A stretch of 64,000 bases of DNA from Alkalidesulfovibrio alkalitolerans DSM 16529 (GTDB lineage: Bacteria > Desulfobacterota > Desulfovibrionia > Desulfovibrionales > Desulfovibrionaceae): contig NZ_ATHI01000031.1 of assembly GCF_000422245.1 (NCBI RefSeq), forward strand, positions 186,001-250,000, written 5' to 3'. The translations under genes and the position numbers were made by a program. Below the pieces are notes generated by a model that was not told where the DNA came from, did no database searches, and saw only the letters and a program-made list of their open reading frames with translations. Positions 37,195 to 44,904 of the stretch are shown here, in pieces; within the stretch, counting starts at the first letter, position 1, and every line of letters begins with the position of its first letter.

Positions 37195-37812
37195 ATGCGT
37201 AATCATATCATGGATATGCTGTGGATGGTCATGGTGGCCTTGGCCGTCGTCTTCGGCGCGCCGCTTTCCGCCTCTGCTCAGGCGGCGGCCGCCTCCGAGA
37301 GCGTCCCTACGCGCATCACAGCGGACAAACTGACCTACAGTCAGGAGCGCGACACGGTCATCTTCGAGGGGCAGGTGCACGTGGTGCGCGGCGAGATGCA
37401 GATATGGTCCGACAAACTGACCGGCTACCTGACGCCCAAGGACGGAGCCAAGGAGGGCACGGGGCCTTCTCTTGCCGCCGAGGACGCCGAGATCCGCACC
37501 GTGGTCGCCGTGGGCAACGTACGCATGCTGCATCAAGGCCGGGAAGGCTTTAGCGGCAAGGCGACCTTCGTGGTTGCCGACGGTGTGCTGACCATGGAGG
37601 ACAACCCGGTCATCGTGGATGGCCCCAACCGCGTTGTGGGCGAGGTGATCCGCTTCTATTCAAAGACCAACCGAAGCGAAGTGCTCGGCGGCAAGAAGCG
37701 CGTCGAGGCTGTATTCTTCACCACTGGCGATGAGTTTGCGCCTGCCCGGCCGACTCCGCAGGGACAGAACGCAACCAGCCCGTCCCCTGGTTCCGCACCG
37801 AAGGCCGACTGA
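37195..37812 (+). CDS. lptA: LPS transport periplasmic protein LptA
   Basis: A 205-residue protein with a signal peptide (about 1-28, A-S-A-Q) and an OstA/LptA domain: I-T-A-D-K-L-T-Y, V-I-F-E-G-Q-V-H-V and G-N-V-R-M. It forms the periplasmic bridge for lipopolysaccharide. The C-terminal 25 residues are Pro/Gln/Ser-rich. GAGG lies eight bases upstream of the ATG. It is nine bases after lptC and four before lptB. Confidence 0.88.
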   Translation: MRNHIMDMLWMVMVALAVVFGAPLSASAQAAAASESVPTRITADKLTYSQERDTVIFEGQVHVVRGEMQIWSDKLTGYLTPKDGAKEGTGPSLAAEDAEIRTVVAVGNVRMLHQGREGFSGKATFVVADGVLTMEDNPVIVDGPNRVVGEVIRFYSKTNRSEVLGGKKRVEAVFFTTGDEFAPARPTPQGQNATSPSPGSAPKAD

Positions 37813-37815
37813 CGC

Positions 37816-38541
37816 ATGTCCAGCAGACTTGAAGGCAGGGAACTGCGTAAGGTCTACGGCCAGCGGGAAGTCGTCAAGGGCGTCTCGCTTTCCCTGGGCC
37901 AGAACGAGGTCTTCGGCATCCTGGGGCCCAACGGGGCGGGCAAAACCACGACTTTCTACATGTTGCTCGGCGTGGTCAAGCCGACCTCTGGGCACGTCTT
38001 TCTCGACGATCGCGAATTGACCCGCTGGCCGCTGCATCTGCGGGCCAGGGAGGGGCTTTCCTACCTGCCCCAGGAAAGCTCGATCTTCAAAAAGCTCACC
38101 GTGCGCCAAAATATGGAGATCATCCTGGAACATACGGATCTCTCGCGCAAGGAGCAGCGCATGCGCTGCGACGCCCTGCTCGACGAGTTGGGCATTCGCC
38201 GTTTGGAAAAATCACGAGCCGTGCATCTTTCCGGTGGTGAACGCCGCCGCCTGGAGATCGCTCGGGCTCTCATCCGCAGCCCCAAGTTCATCCTCCTCGA
38301 CGAGCCTTTCGCCGGCATCGATCCGCTGGCCGTGGACGACATCAAGGAGATCATCCGGGGACTGAAGGACAAGGGCATTGGCATTCTCATCTCGGACCAC
38401 AACGTGCGCGAGACGCTTTCCATCTGCGATCGCGCGTCCATCGTCTTCGATGGCACGATCATTCTTACGGGCACTCCGCAGGAAATCGCCGCCAATCCCC
38501 GCGCTCGGCAGGTTTATCTGGGTGAGGAGTTCTGCCTTTAA
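37816..38541 (+). CDS. lptB: LPS export ABC transporter ATP-binding protein LptB
   Basis: A 241-residue ABC ATPase: Walker A G-P-N-G-A-G-K-T-T, Y-L-P-Q-E-S-S-I-F at the Q-loop (LptB-specific), signature H-L-S-G-G-E-R-R-R-L-E, Walker B F-I-L-L-D-E-P-F-A-G-I-D-P and I-S-D-H-N-V-R-E-T-L with the switch His. It powers lipopolysaccharide extraction with LptFG, which are not in this window. Confidence 0.94.
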   Translation: MSSRLEGRELRKVYGQREVVKGVSLSLGQNEVFGILGPNGAGKTTTFYMLLGVVKPTSGHVFLDDRELTRWPLHLRAREGLSYLPQESSIFKKLTVRQNMEIILEHTDLSRKEQRMRCDALLDELGIRRLEKSRAVHLSGGERRRLEIARALIRSPKFILLDEPFAGIDPLAVDDIKEIIRGLKDKGIGILISDHNVRETLSICDRASIVFDGTIILTGTPQEIAANPRARQVYLGEEFCL

Positions 38542-38572
38542 TGGAATTTTCGTGCCAACTTTGAAAAAACCT

Positions 38573-38618
38573 TGCCACACAAGCCTTGAGCCGTTGCAAG
38601 GGCAGGACGAGTGTGGCA
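38573..38618 (+). other. Nested inverted repeat between lptB and rpoN
   Basis: TGCCACAC (38573-38580) pairs with GTGTGGCA (38611-38618), and inside the loop CCTTG pairs with CAAGG. No T-run follows. The 206-base gap is otherwise plain. It may be a transcript end, an attenuator or an operator before rpoN. Confidence 0.4.
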
Positions 38619-38747
38619 TGTTGTCCATAAGAATCAGCCGGGCGACAAGGACTCGCAGGTACGATTTGCGGCTCAAAAAATTCCGGACTCCCGGCCGCAT
38701 CCCTGTGAAGGGCTGAAGAGTCCTCGCGCATCGGCACAAAGGCATAC

Positions 38748-40187
38748 ATGGCGCTCGAACTCAGACAGCAGCTCAAATTATCGCAGCAGCTGGTCATGAC
38801 CCCCCAGTTGCAGCAGGCCATCAAGCTCCTGCAGCTTTCCCGCCTGGAATTGGTGGAGACGGTGAATCAGGAATTGATGGAGAATCCTTTCCTTGAGGAA
38901 GGATTCGACGAGCCTGAGCCGAATCTGGATTCCGAGGGCCGCGAGCCAGTTGCGCAAAATGATGTCGTGCGGGAGATGCCCGGCGATGAGAACGCGTTGC
39001 GCCGCGAGGCGGACTGGGACAACTATCTGGGCGACTTCGCCAGCGCCTCGCGCCAATCCCAGGTGCGTGAATACGAGGCGCTCGAAGAGGGTCAGGGCTT
39101 CGAGGCCCGGCTCACGGGCAAGCACTCGCTTGATGGCCATCTCGCCTGGCAAATCCGTCTCTCCGATTTTACCGAGCAGGAGATGGAGATCGCCGAACAC
39201 ATCCTGGGCAATCTCGATTCCTCCGGCTATCTGGCCTCCCCTGTGGAGGAGATTGCAGAGATCACGCAGTCCGGCGTCGAGGATGTCGAGCGCGTGCTCA
39301 AACGCGTGCAGCGCTTCGACCCCCTGGGAGTGGCCGCCCGCGATCCTCGCGAGTGTCTGCTCGTGCAGGTCGAGGCTCTCGGCTACGACGATCCCGTCCT
39401 TGTCTCCCTTATTTCGGAACACCTCGAAGACCTAGAAAAGAAACGCTATAAGCCGCTGGCCCGGAAGTTCAAGCTGACGCTCGAAGAGTTGAAGGAGTAT
39501 CTGGACATCATCCAGACGCTCGACCCCATGCCTGGATCGAGCTTTGGCACCAGCGAGCCTGTCTATGTCTCCCCGGATGCCTACGTGTACAAGTTCGAGG
39601 ACGAGTTCGTCATCCTCCTGAACGAGGAAGGGCTGCCCCGGTTGCAGCTCAACTCCATGTACATGGACTGCCTGCAAGGGGCGAAGTGCAAGGAAAAGGA
39701 TTACTTCCAGGAAAAGATGCGCTCGGCCGTGTGGCTCATGAAGAGCCTCTACCAGCGTCAGCGCACCCTGTTCAAGGTTCTGGAGAGTATCGTCAAGTTC
39801 CAACGGGATTTTTTCGAGGAGGGGGTTAAACATCTCAAGCCTTTGATCCTCAAGGACGTGGCCGACGACATCGGCATGCATGAATCCACGGTCAGCCGTA
39901 TCACCACCAACAAATATGTGGCCACGCCGCACGGAACCTTCGAACTCAAGTTTTTCTTCAACTCCGCCCTCACGCTCGATGACGGGTCGGAGGTGGGCTC
40001 CGAAAGCGTCAAGGCGTTGATAAAACAACTCATCGGCGAGGAAGACTCCCACCAGCCGCTGTCCGACGAAAAAATCGTGGACATCCTGAAGGACAAGCTC
40101 CAGGTCAACATAGCCCGCCGGACAGTGGCCAAGTACCGCACCGCGCTGAACATTCCGTCTTCGAGCAAGCGCAAAGAGATTTTTTAA
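38748..40187 (+). CDS. rpoN: RNA polymerase sigma-54 factor
   Basis: A 479-residue sigma-54. The Gln/Leu-rich region I starts L-R-Q-Q-L-K-L-S-Q-Q-L and continues P-Q-L-Q-Q-A-I-K-L-L-Q. An acidic linker follows (about 50-100), then the core-binding region, and the C-terminal RpoN box A-R-R-T-V-A-K-Y-R. It directs polymerase to -24/-12 promoters and needs activator ATPases. It heads the classical cluster rpoN-hpf-ptsN-rapZ. Confidence 0.95.
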   Translation: MALELRQQLKLSQQLVMTPQLQQAIKLLQLSRLELVETVNQELMENPFLEEGFDEPEPNLDSEGREPVAQNDVVREMPGDENALRREADWDNYLGDFASASRQSQVREYEALEEGQGFEARLTGKHSLDGHLAWQIRLSDFTEQEMEIAEHILGNLDSSGYLASPVEEIAEITQSGVEDVERVLKRVQRFDPLGVAARDPRECLLVQVEALGYDDPVLVSLISEHLEDLEKKRYKPLARKFKLTLEELKEYLDIIQTLDPMPGSSFGTSEPVYVSPDAYVYKFEDEFVILLNEEGLPRLQLNSMYMDCLQGAKCKEKDYFQEKMRSAVWLMKSLYQRQRTLFKVLESIVKFQRDFFEEGVKHLKPLILKDVADDIGMHESTVSRITTNKYVATPHGTFELKFFFNSALTLDDGSEVGSESVKALIKQLIGEEDSHQPLSDEKIVDILKDKLQVNIARRTVAKYRTALNIPSSSKRKEIF

Positions 40188-40206
40188 TTCCAGCAAGGAG
40201 CGTCAT

Positions 40207-40752
40207 ATGAACATTGCATTCAATTTCAAGAATTTCGATCCCTCCGAGCACCTCAAGGACTACGCCGCCAAGCGCTTCGAGAAGCTTTCCAAATATCTTT
40301 CCAACACCGAGGATTCCGAGGTGCAGGTCAACCTTTCCGTGGAAAAGATCCGGCAGGTGGCCGAAGTCACGGTTTCCGATGACAACCTCCACCTGTCGGC
40401 CAACGAATCCTCCGAGGACATGTATTCGACCATCGACATGGTGCTGGACAAGGTTTTGGCCCAGTTGAAACGCATCCGCGAAAAGCAGAAGAACAAACGC
40501 GGCGGCAAGGCCGAAACCAGGGCCGTGCGCATGGACGTCATCAGCTTCACGGGCGAGGGCGACGCCAGAACCAAGAGCATCGTGGGAACCGACCATTTCG
40601 ACCCCAAGCCCATGGATGTCGAGGAGGCGGCCATGCAACTCGAAAGCCTGGACTACGAGTTCTTGGTCTTCCTGAACGCGGAGACGGAGCGGCTGAACGT
40701 CATCTACCGCCGCAACGACCGTGAATTCGGGCTGATCGATCCCGGCTTCTAA
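40207..40752 (+). CDS. hpf: Ribosome hibernation promoting factor, long form
   Basis: A 181-residue protein: an N-terminal S30AE domain (about 1-97) and a C-terminal dimerisation domain (about 125-181, with S-L-D-Y-E-F-L-V-F and N-V-I-Y-R-R). The long form makes 100S ribosome dimers without RMF. AAGGAG lies before the ATG at 40207, 19 bases after rpoN. Confidence 0.93.
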   Translation: MNIAFNFKNFDPSEHLKDYAAKRFEKLSKYLSNTEDSEVQVNLSVEKIRQVAEVTVSDDNLHLSANESSEDMYSTIDMVLDKVLAQLKRIREKQKNKRGGKAETRAVRMDVISFTGEGDARTKSIVGTDHFDPKPMDVEEAAMQLESLDYEFLVFLNAETERLNVIYRRNDREFGLIDPGF

Positions 40753-40818
40753 GTCGGCGGGCGAATCGGGGAAACTCGCCGACGGCGGCGCGGGCAGGGA
40801 AGCGGTCCCGCCCGCGCC
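40753..40818 (+). other. Two strong hairpins between hpf and ptsN
   Basis: First: GTCGGCG (40753-40759) with CGCCGAC (40777-40783). Second: GGCGCGGGC (40787-40795) plus GGGA pairs with TCCC plus GCCCGCGCC (40806-40818), one bulged A, loop AGCGG. No T-runs. They fill the gap and probably act as mRNA stability or partial termination elements that set the level of ptsN and rapZ relative to hpf. Confidence 0.55.
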
Positions 40819-40868
40819 GCGGCGCGAACGACGGCTGTCGCCGCAACACGAGGAATTCGACGCACGTC

Positions 40869-41318
40869 ATGAAACTTGGAGACTATCTCGCGCCAACGTC
40901 CGTTCTCGCGGAACTGGAGGCAACCACCAAGGCGGAAGTTCTCGCCGAAATGGTTGCGCCGCTCGCAACAGAACACCCGGAACTTGATCCCGAAACAGCC
41001 GCGCGCGTGCTCATGGAGCGCGAGCGCCTGGGCACCACGGGCATCGGCGACGGTATCGCCATCCCGCACGGCAAGCTTCCCGGCCTCGGAGACATTCTTC
41101 TCGCGGTCGGCCGCAGTGTCAAAGGCGTATCCTTCGACGCGCTGGACAACGAGCCATGCCGCATTTTCTTTATGGTGCTCGCGCCGGTCGATGCCGCCGG
41201 GCAGCATTTGCGCCTTTTGGCGCATATCTCGCGTCTGCTGAAAAGCCAGGATTTTCGCGCCGCGCTCCTGGCCGCGCCGGATCAAGGCGCGTTGTGGAGA
41301 CTTCTCGCGGACGCCTGA
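40869..41318 (+). CDS. ptsN: Nitrogen-regulatory PTS IIA protein
   Basis: A 149-residue EIIA-Ntr: the phosphorylated His is in G-I-A-I-P-H-G-K, and F-D-A-L-D-N-E-P fits the family. It takes phosphate from a PTS relay and regulates potassium, nitrogen or stress functions by protein binding. The position after rpoN-hpf is the usual one. Confidence 0.92.
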   Translation: MKLGDYLAPTSVLAELEATTKAEVLAEMVAPLATEHPELDPETAARVLMERERLGTTGIGDGIAIPHGKLPGLGDILLAVGRSVKGVSFDALDNEPCRIFFMVLAPVDAAGQHLRLLAHISRLLKSQDFRAALLAAPDQGALWRLLADA

Positions 41319-41391
41319 GGCAACCTGCGGGAAATCTCTGGCCCATCTCCGGCGGGCGGGAACTGTCCGTTCGCCCAAACAGGAGAACGCC

Positions 41392-42276
41392 ATGCACGTC
41401 GACCAGCATTTTTCCGTCGTAGTCCTGACCGGTCTTTCCGGAGCGGGAAAAAGCACGGCGTTGCGCGTCTTCGAGGATATGGGCTTCTTTTGCGTGGACG
41501 GCTTGCCTGCCGCTATGATTCCCAAATTGGCCTCCCTGTATCGCGGACAGAGTGATGCCCGCTTCAAGGGGCTGGCCCTGGGCATGGACATCCGCCAGCA
41601 CGATTTTCTCAAAGACTGGGAGATGGCCCTCGCCGAACTCGCCGGGGAGCGGATCGGGGTGCAGGTGCTGTTCTTCGAGGCCGACCAGTCCGAACTCCTG
41701 CGCCGCTATCATGAGACCAGACGCCCGCACCCCATGGAATGCGAGGATCTGGGCCTGGAACAGGCTTTGGAGGAGGAACGCCGCCTGCTCGAACCGCTTC
41801 GGGCCTCGGCCTCGCTCGTCGTTGACACGACCCAGTATTCCATCCATGATCTTCGTCGTACGCTTCAGGAAAAATGGTCCTTTCTGCGGCAGGGACAGGC
41901 CGGGCTACGCACGCACATCATCTCCTTCGGCTTCAAGCACGCGGCCCCAAAGGAAGCGGACCTCATGTTCGATCTGCGCTTCCTGCCTAACCCGCATTTC
42001 GAGCCGTCCCTGAAGCCTCTGACTGGCAAGGAGCCGGACGTGGCGGCGTATGTCTTGGAAAACCCCATCGGCCGAGAGTTTCTGGAGCGCTTTTTGGGGT
42101 TCATGGGCTACCTCGTTCCGTTGTATGCCGTCGAGGGCAGGTATCGGCTGACCATAGCCATCGGCTGCACGGGCGGCCGACATCGTTCGGTGGCCGTGGC
42201 CGAAAGGCTGTTTGCATACCTCAAAGAGAAAGGGTATGCGGTGACCCTTGAACACCGCCACATAGACCGGGTGTAA
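41392..42276 (+). CDS. rapZ: RNase adapter/nucleotide-binding protein RapZ
   Basis: A 294-residue protein: Walker A T-G-L-S-G-A-G-K-S-T near residue 13, F-F-C-V-D-G-L-P, D-L-R-F-L-P-N-P, and the C-terminal I-G-C-T-G-G-R-H-R-S-V-A. In enterobacteria RapZ guides RNase E to GlmZ RNA to control cell-wall precursor supply; in other groups the target is unknown. Confidence 0.94.
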   Translation: MHVDQHFSVVVLTGLSGAGKSTALRVFEDMGFFCVDGLPAAMIPKLASLYRGQSDARFKGLALGMDIRQHDFLKDWEMALAELAGERIGVQVLFFEADQSELLRRYHETRRPHPMECEDLGLEQALEEERRLLEPLRASASLVVDTTQYSIHDLRRTLQEKWSFLRQGQAGLRTHIISFGFKHAAPKEADLMFDLRFLPNPHFEPSLKPLTGKEPDVAAYVLENPIGREFLERFLGFMGYLVPLYAVEGRYRLTIAIGCTGGRHRSVAVAERLFAYLKEKGYAVTLEHRHIDRV

Positions 42277-42296
42277 ATACCCAAGGCGCGATCCGG

Positions 42297-42731
42297 ATGG
42301 TCAAGACCGAGTCTTCTCCGCAGACAGGGGTGCTTGTCGTCACCCATGCCGATTACGGCAAGGCTTTGCTCGACGCAGCTTGGTTCATCATGGGCAAGCA
42401 GCCGAGCGTCGCGAGCATCGGCGTTGACGCGACCTCCGAGGTCGAGGCCACGGTCGCGGCCATCAGGCAGCGGCTCAAGGAACTCGACACGGGCGGCGGC
42501 GTTTTGATCCTTACCGATATGTTCGGCGGCACACCGACCAACCTTTCGTTGTCGCTCCTGTCCACCGGGACGTTGGAAGTAATCACCGGCGTCAACCTCC
42601 CCATGCTTCTCAAAGTGTTGCAAAACAGGGACAAGCGGCCGCAGGAACTGGCCACTTTGGCCAAAAACGCCGGAATGCAGGGCATCGTCGTGGCGGGCGA
42701 GGTGCTGCGCAAGAAAATCGCCGCGAGTTGA
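42297..42731 (+). CDS. PTS mannose/fructose-type IIA protein
   Basis: A 144-residue EIIA of the mannose family. The phosphorylated His is in V-V-T-H-A-D-Y-G; L-T-D-M-F-G-G-T-P-T-N is the conserved loop. It is followed with overlap by IIB and then IIC, but no IID gene is present, so sugar transport by this set is doubtful and a regulatory PTS is possible. The ribosome site is weak. Confidence 0.88.
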   Translation: MVKTESSPQTGVLVVTHADYGKALLDAAWFIMGKQPSVASIGVDATSEVEATVAAIRQRLKELDTGGGVLILTDMFGGTPTNLSLSLLSTGTLEVITGVNLPMLLKVLQNRDKRPQELATLAKNAGMQGIVVAGEVLRKKIAAS

Positions 42732-42733
42732 GC

Positions 42734-43195
42734 ATGTTCTGGGTTCGCATCGACAATCGTCTCGTGCACGGTCAGGTCATCGAGGCTTGGCTGCCGTTCA
42801 CCGGCGCGGAGACGCTCGTCGTGGCCAACGACGAATTGGCCGCCGACCTGTTGCGCCAGGAAATCATGGGTCTGGCCATCCCGCAGGACATCTCAGTGCT
42901 CTTTACTACCATCGACGAGCTTCCCGGATTGATCGCCCAGATGGGGGGGCAGCCCAATTCCCTGATCCTCTTTGCGACCTGCGCCGATGCTCGTAGAGCC
43001 TTCGACGCGGGGCTCAGGTTCTCCGTCGTCAATATCGGCAACCTTCACTACGCCCCCGGCAAAAAACAAGTCTGCTCCCATGTTGCCGTCAGCCTGGATG
43101 ACGAACGATGTCTCGGCTATCTTGCGGCCCACAAGGTGGTCCTCGACTACCGGTGCGTCCCGAGCGACACTGTGCAGGTAAAGAACCGATGGTGA
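42734..43195 (+). CDS. PTS mannose/sorbose-type IIB protein
   Basis: A 153-residue EIIB: phosphorylated His in R-I-D-N-R-L-V-H-G-Q-V. The ATG at 42734 starts two bases after the IIA stop; a TTG at 42728 overlapping that stop is an alternative. Its TGA overlaps the GTG at 43192 (GTGA) where IIC translation can begin. It would receive phosphate from IIA. Confidence 0.88.
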   Translation: MFWVRIDNRLVHGQVIEAWLPFTGAETLVVANDELAADLLRQEIMGLAIPQDISVLFTTIDELPGLIAQMGGQPNSLILFATCADARRAFDAGLRFSVVNIGNLHYAPGKKQVCSHVAVSLDDERCLGYLAAHKVVLDYRCVPSDTVQVKNRW

Positions 43196-43898
43196 CGGCG
43201 CACTCTCCCGAGGCCCTCTGGTTCCTCGTCACGGCTTTTTTTTTGTCCTCTTTTCAATCTTCCGCTTCGGCCTGATCGTAGGTTTTCTCGAACGTCCGCT
43301 AGTCATCGGCCTTGTCTGGGCCGTGCTTGGCGTTGATCCCATGACGGCCGTGGGGCTGGCCGTATTCTTCGAACTGCTGTGGCTCGACCTTTTTCCAGCG
43401 GGCACCTACATCCCGCCCCATCTGCCCGCCGCGACCTGCGCAGCCTTCGGTATTGTTGCGGCTTTCGATCTGTCCTCGCCAGAAGCAGTGGCTCCGGTTT
43501 TACTTTTGTGCATGCCGCTCGGCCCGCTCGGCGCAAAGCTCGAAAGTCGATTGCGAGCCTTGAACGACCGCCATTTCGACAGCCTTGCGCGAGCCTCGAA
43601 CTCGATCAGCGCGCGGTTCGTTCCGGTGCGCGTTTTATGGCGGTCGCTCGCCGTCACGCTTTCGATCATGCTTGCGGCTTTCTGCGTCGCTTTGGGTATC
43701 CTTTTCGCCGTAATTCCCGACGTTCTGCTTTTGTGGAATGGGCTTTCGCTTGGCAGGGGAATCGGCTGGCCTTTGCTGTGGCTCGCGGGCTCCGTCGGCG
43801 GCATCTTGGCGCTTCGGTGGAAGCGGGCATACGGCCTGCTGGCGGCGGCTGCAGTCCTGCTGGCGTTGAACGGGGCATTCGTCTCGGTTGCGCTTTAG
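43189..43898 (+). CDS. PTS mannose/sorbose-type IIC membrane protein, frameshifted at a T9 run
   Basis: The main frame (from a GTG at 43323) covers about 190 residues with F-F-E-L-L-W-L-D-L-F-P-A-G-T-Y-I-P-P-H, typical of EIIC, and several membrane helices. The same family sequence continues upstream in that frame (R-F-G-L-I-V-G-F-L-E-R-P-L-V-I-G-L) without a start codon. A different frame begins at ATG 43189/GTG 43192, overlapping the IIB stop, with M-V-T-A-H-S-P-E-A-L-W-F-L-V-T-A. The two join if one T is added to the nine-T run at 43236-43244, giving 236 residues. Causes could be polymerase slippage, a real mutation or a sequencing error. Confidence 0.75.
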
Positions 43899-43985
43899 GC
43901 GTGATGCGACAAATTCCGAGCCCTGGTGCGTCCGCCCCGGGGGCATGCTGTTTTTCATCCCAGCCGATTGATTGTTGCGCGGCCC

Positions 43986-44804
43986 ATGGCTACAACGCTT
44001 TGCATGATATCCAACTTCGACGATTACGCCGACGGACTGCGCAATGAAGTCGTGAGCGAAATGGCGGAACGTTTTTTTGGCGTCCGCCGGGAACTCGAAG
44101 ATGACATTGAACATTGGCAACGGTTGGTCGAAGAACTTCGTCCGTGTCTGTCCCGATTGTGCGAGCGTGCCGCGTGCCTGCACTTTCTGCTTTTCGACGA
44201 TGCGGGTGTCGCAGGGTTCTACGCCAGCCTCGGCGTTTCTCCCCACCCTTACGAGGAGTTGGCGTCCCGGGCTCAAGCCGCCTGCATCGCCGCAATGAGC
44301 GTTCCGTTCGGGTTCCGTCTCTCATCCCGCTACATGCGTCTTGTAGAAACGTCCTATGACGCCTTCCAAAAGGAACTGGACGCGTATCTGAACGGGGTGT
44401 GGAGCGACGATTTGGAACGGCCGGAGCGCAAGCGCGTGTCGGCGCATCTTTGGCAGATCAAGGAACTTGCAGAAGACATTAACAGACGGGTGGTCGAGGT
44501 GAATGCCGAGACTACGCCTAGTTGCGCCTTGCGCTACGTTCGCAGCCTCGATCCAGCCGAGGTAGAGCGGCGTGAACTGACAGGCGCGACGCTCACCGAC
44601 GAGCGTTGCGGTCTCGATGTCAGCCTTGCCTTTGCCCGCGTCGATTTCAAAGCTCTTGATTTTCCGGAGCCTCAGTGGCTTCCGCCCTTTTCCATGGCCG
44701 CAGGAGGCCTCGCAAGGTATGTAAGGCGCTTGGCTGAAGCACACGCCTCGGAGGTGCGCGACCTCTTTGCCGCCATCCGTAGGGCGGCCCGGAAGAGAAA
44801 CTGA
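43986..44804 (+). CDS. Uncharacterised protein before the adenylate cyclase gene
   Basis: A 272-residue protein that I do not recognise. It has no signal peptide or membrane segment and appears mostly helical, with heptad-like stretches at about 12-50 and 110-150. Acidic and basic residues are balanced and there are scattered cysteines without a metal motif. The C-terminal 35 residues are helical and end R-A-A-R-K-R-N. The ATG at 43986 has no clear ribosome site; 44004 is an alternative. It lies 87 bases after the PTS IIC gene and about 100 before the cyclase, so it may belong to that unit. Confidence 0.6.
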   Translation: MATTLCMISNFDDYADGLRNEVVSEMAERFFGVRRELEDDIEHWQRLVEELRPCLSRLCERAACLHFLLFDDAGVAGFYASLGVSPHPYEELASRAQAACIAAMSVPFGFRLSSRYMRLVETSYDAFQKELDAYLNGVWSDDLERPERKRVSAHLWQIKELAEDINRRVVEVNAETTPSCALRYVRSLDPAEVERRELTGATLTDERCGLDVSLAFARVDFKALDFPEPQWLPPFSMAAGGLARYVRRLAEAHASEVRDLFAAIRRAARKRN

Positions 44805-44904
44805 TGGGGGCCTTCGGGGTGGGAGCTTTCTACGCACTTTGCGTCTTTTGTGGCTCCCCGTCCAAACGTCCGCACAACACCCTGCGCCTGTTACGAGTCG
44901 CCGA

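Noticed and set aside
38600-38640. Sigma-54 promoter before rpoN
   Set aside because: A TGGCA-like element is present but the expected TTGC at -12 spacing is not.
42734-44804. Complete mannose-type PTS permease
   Set aside because: The gene after IIC is a soluble unrecognised protein, not IID.
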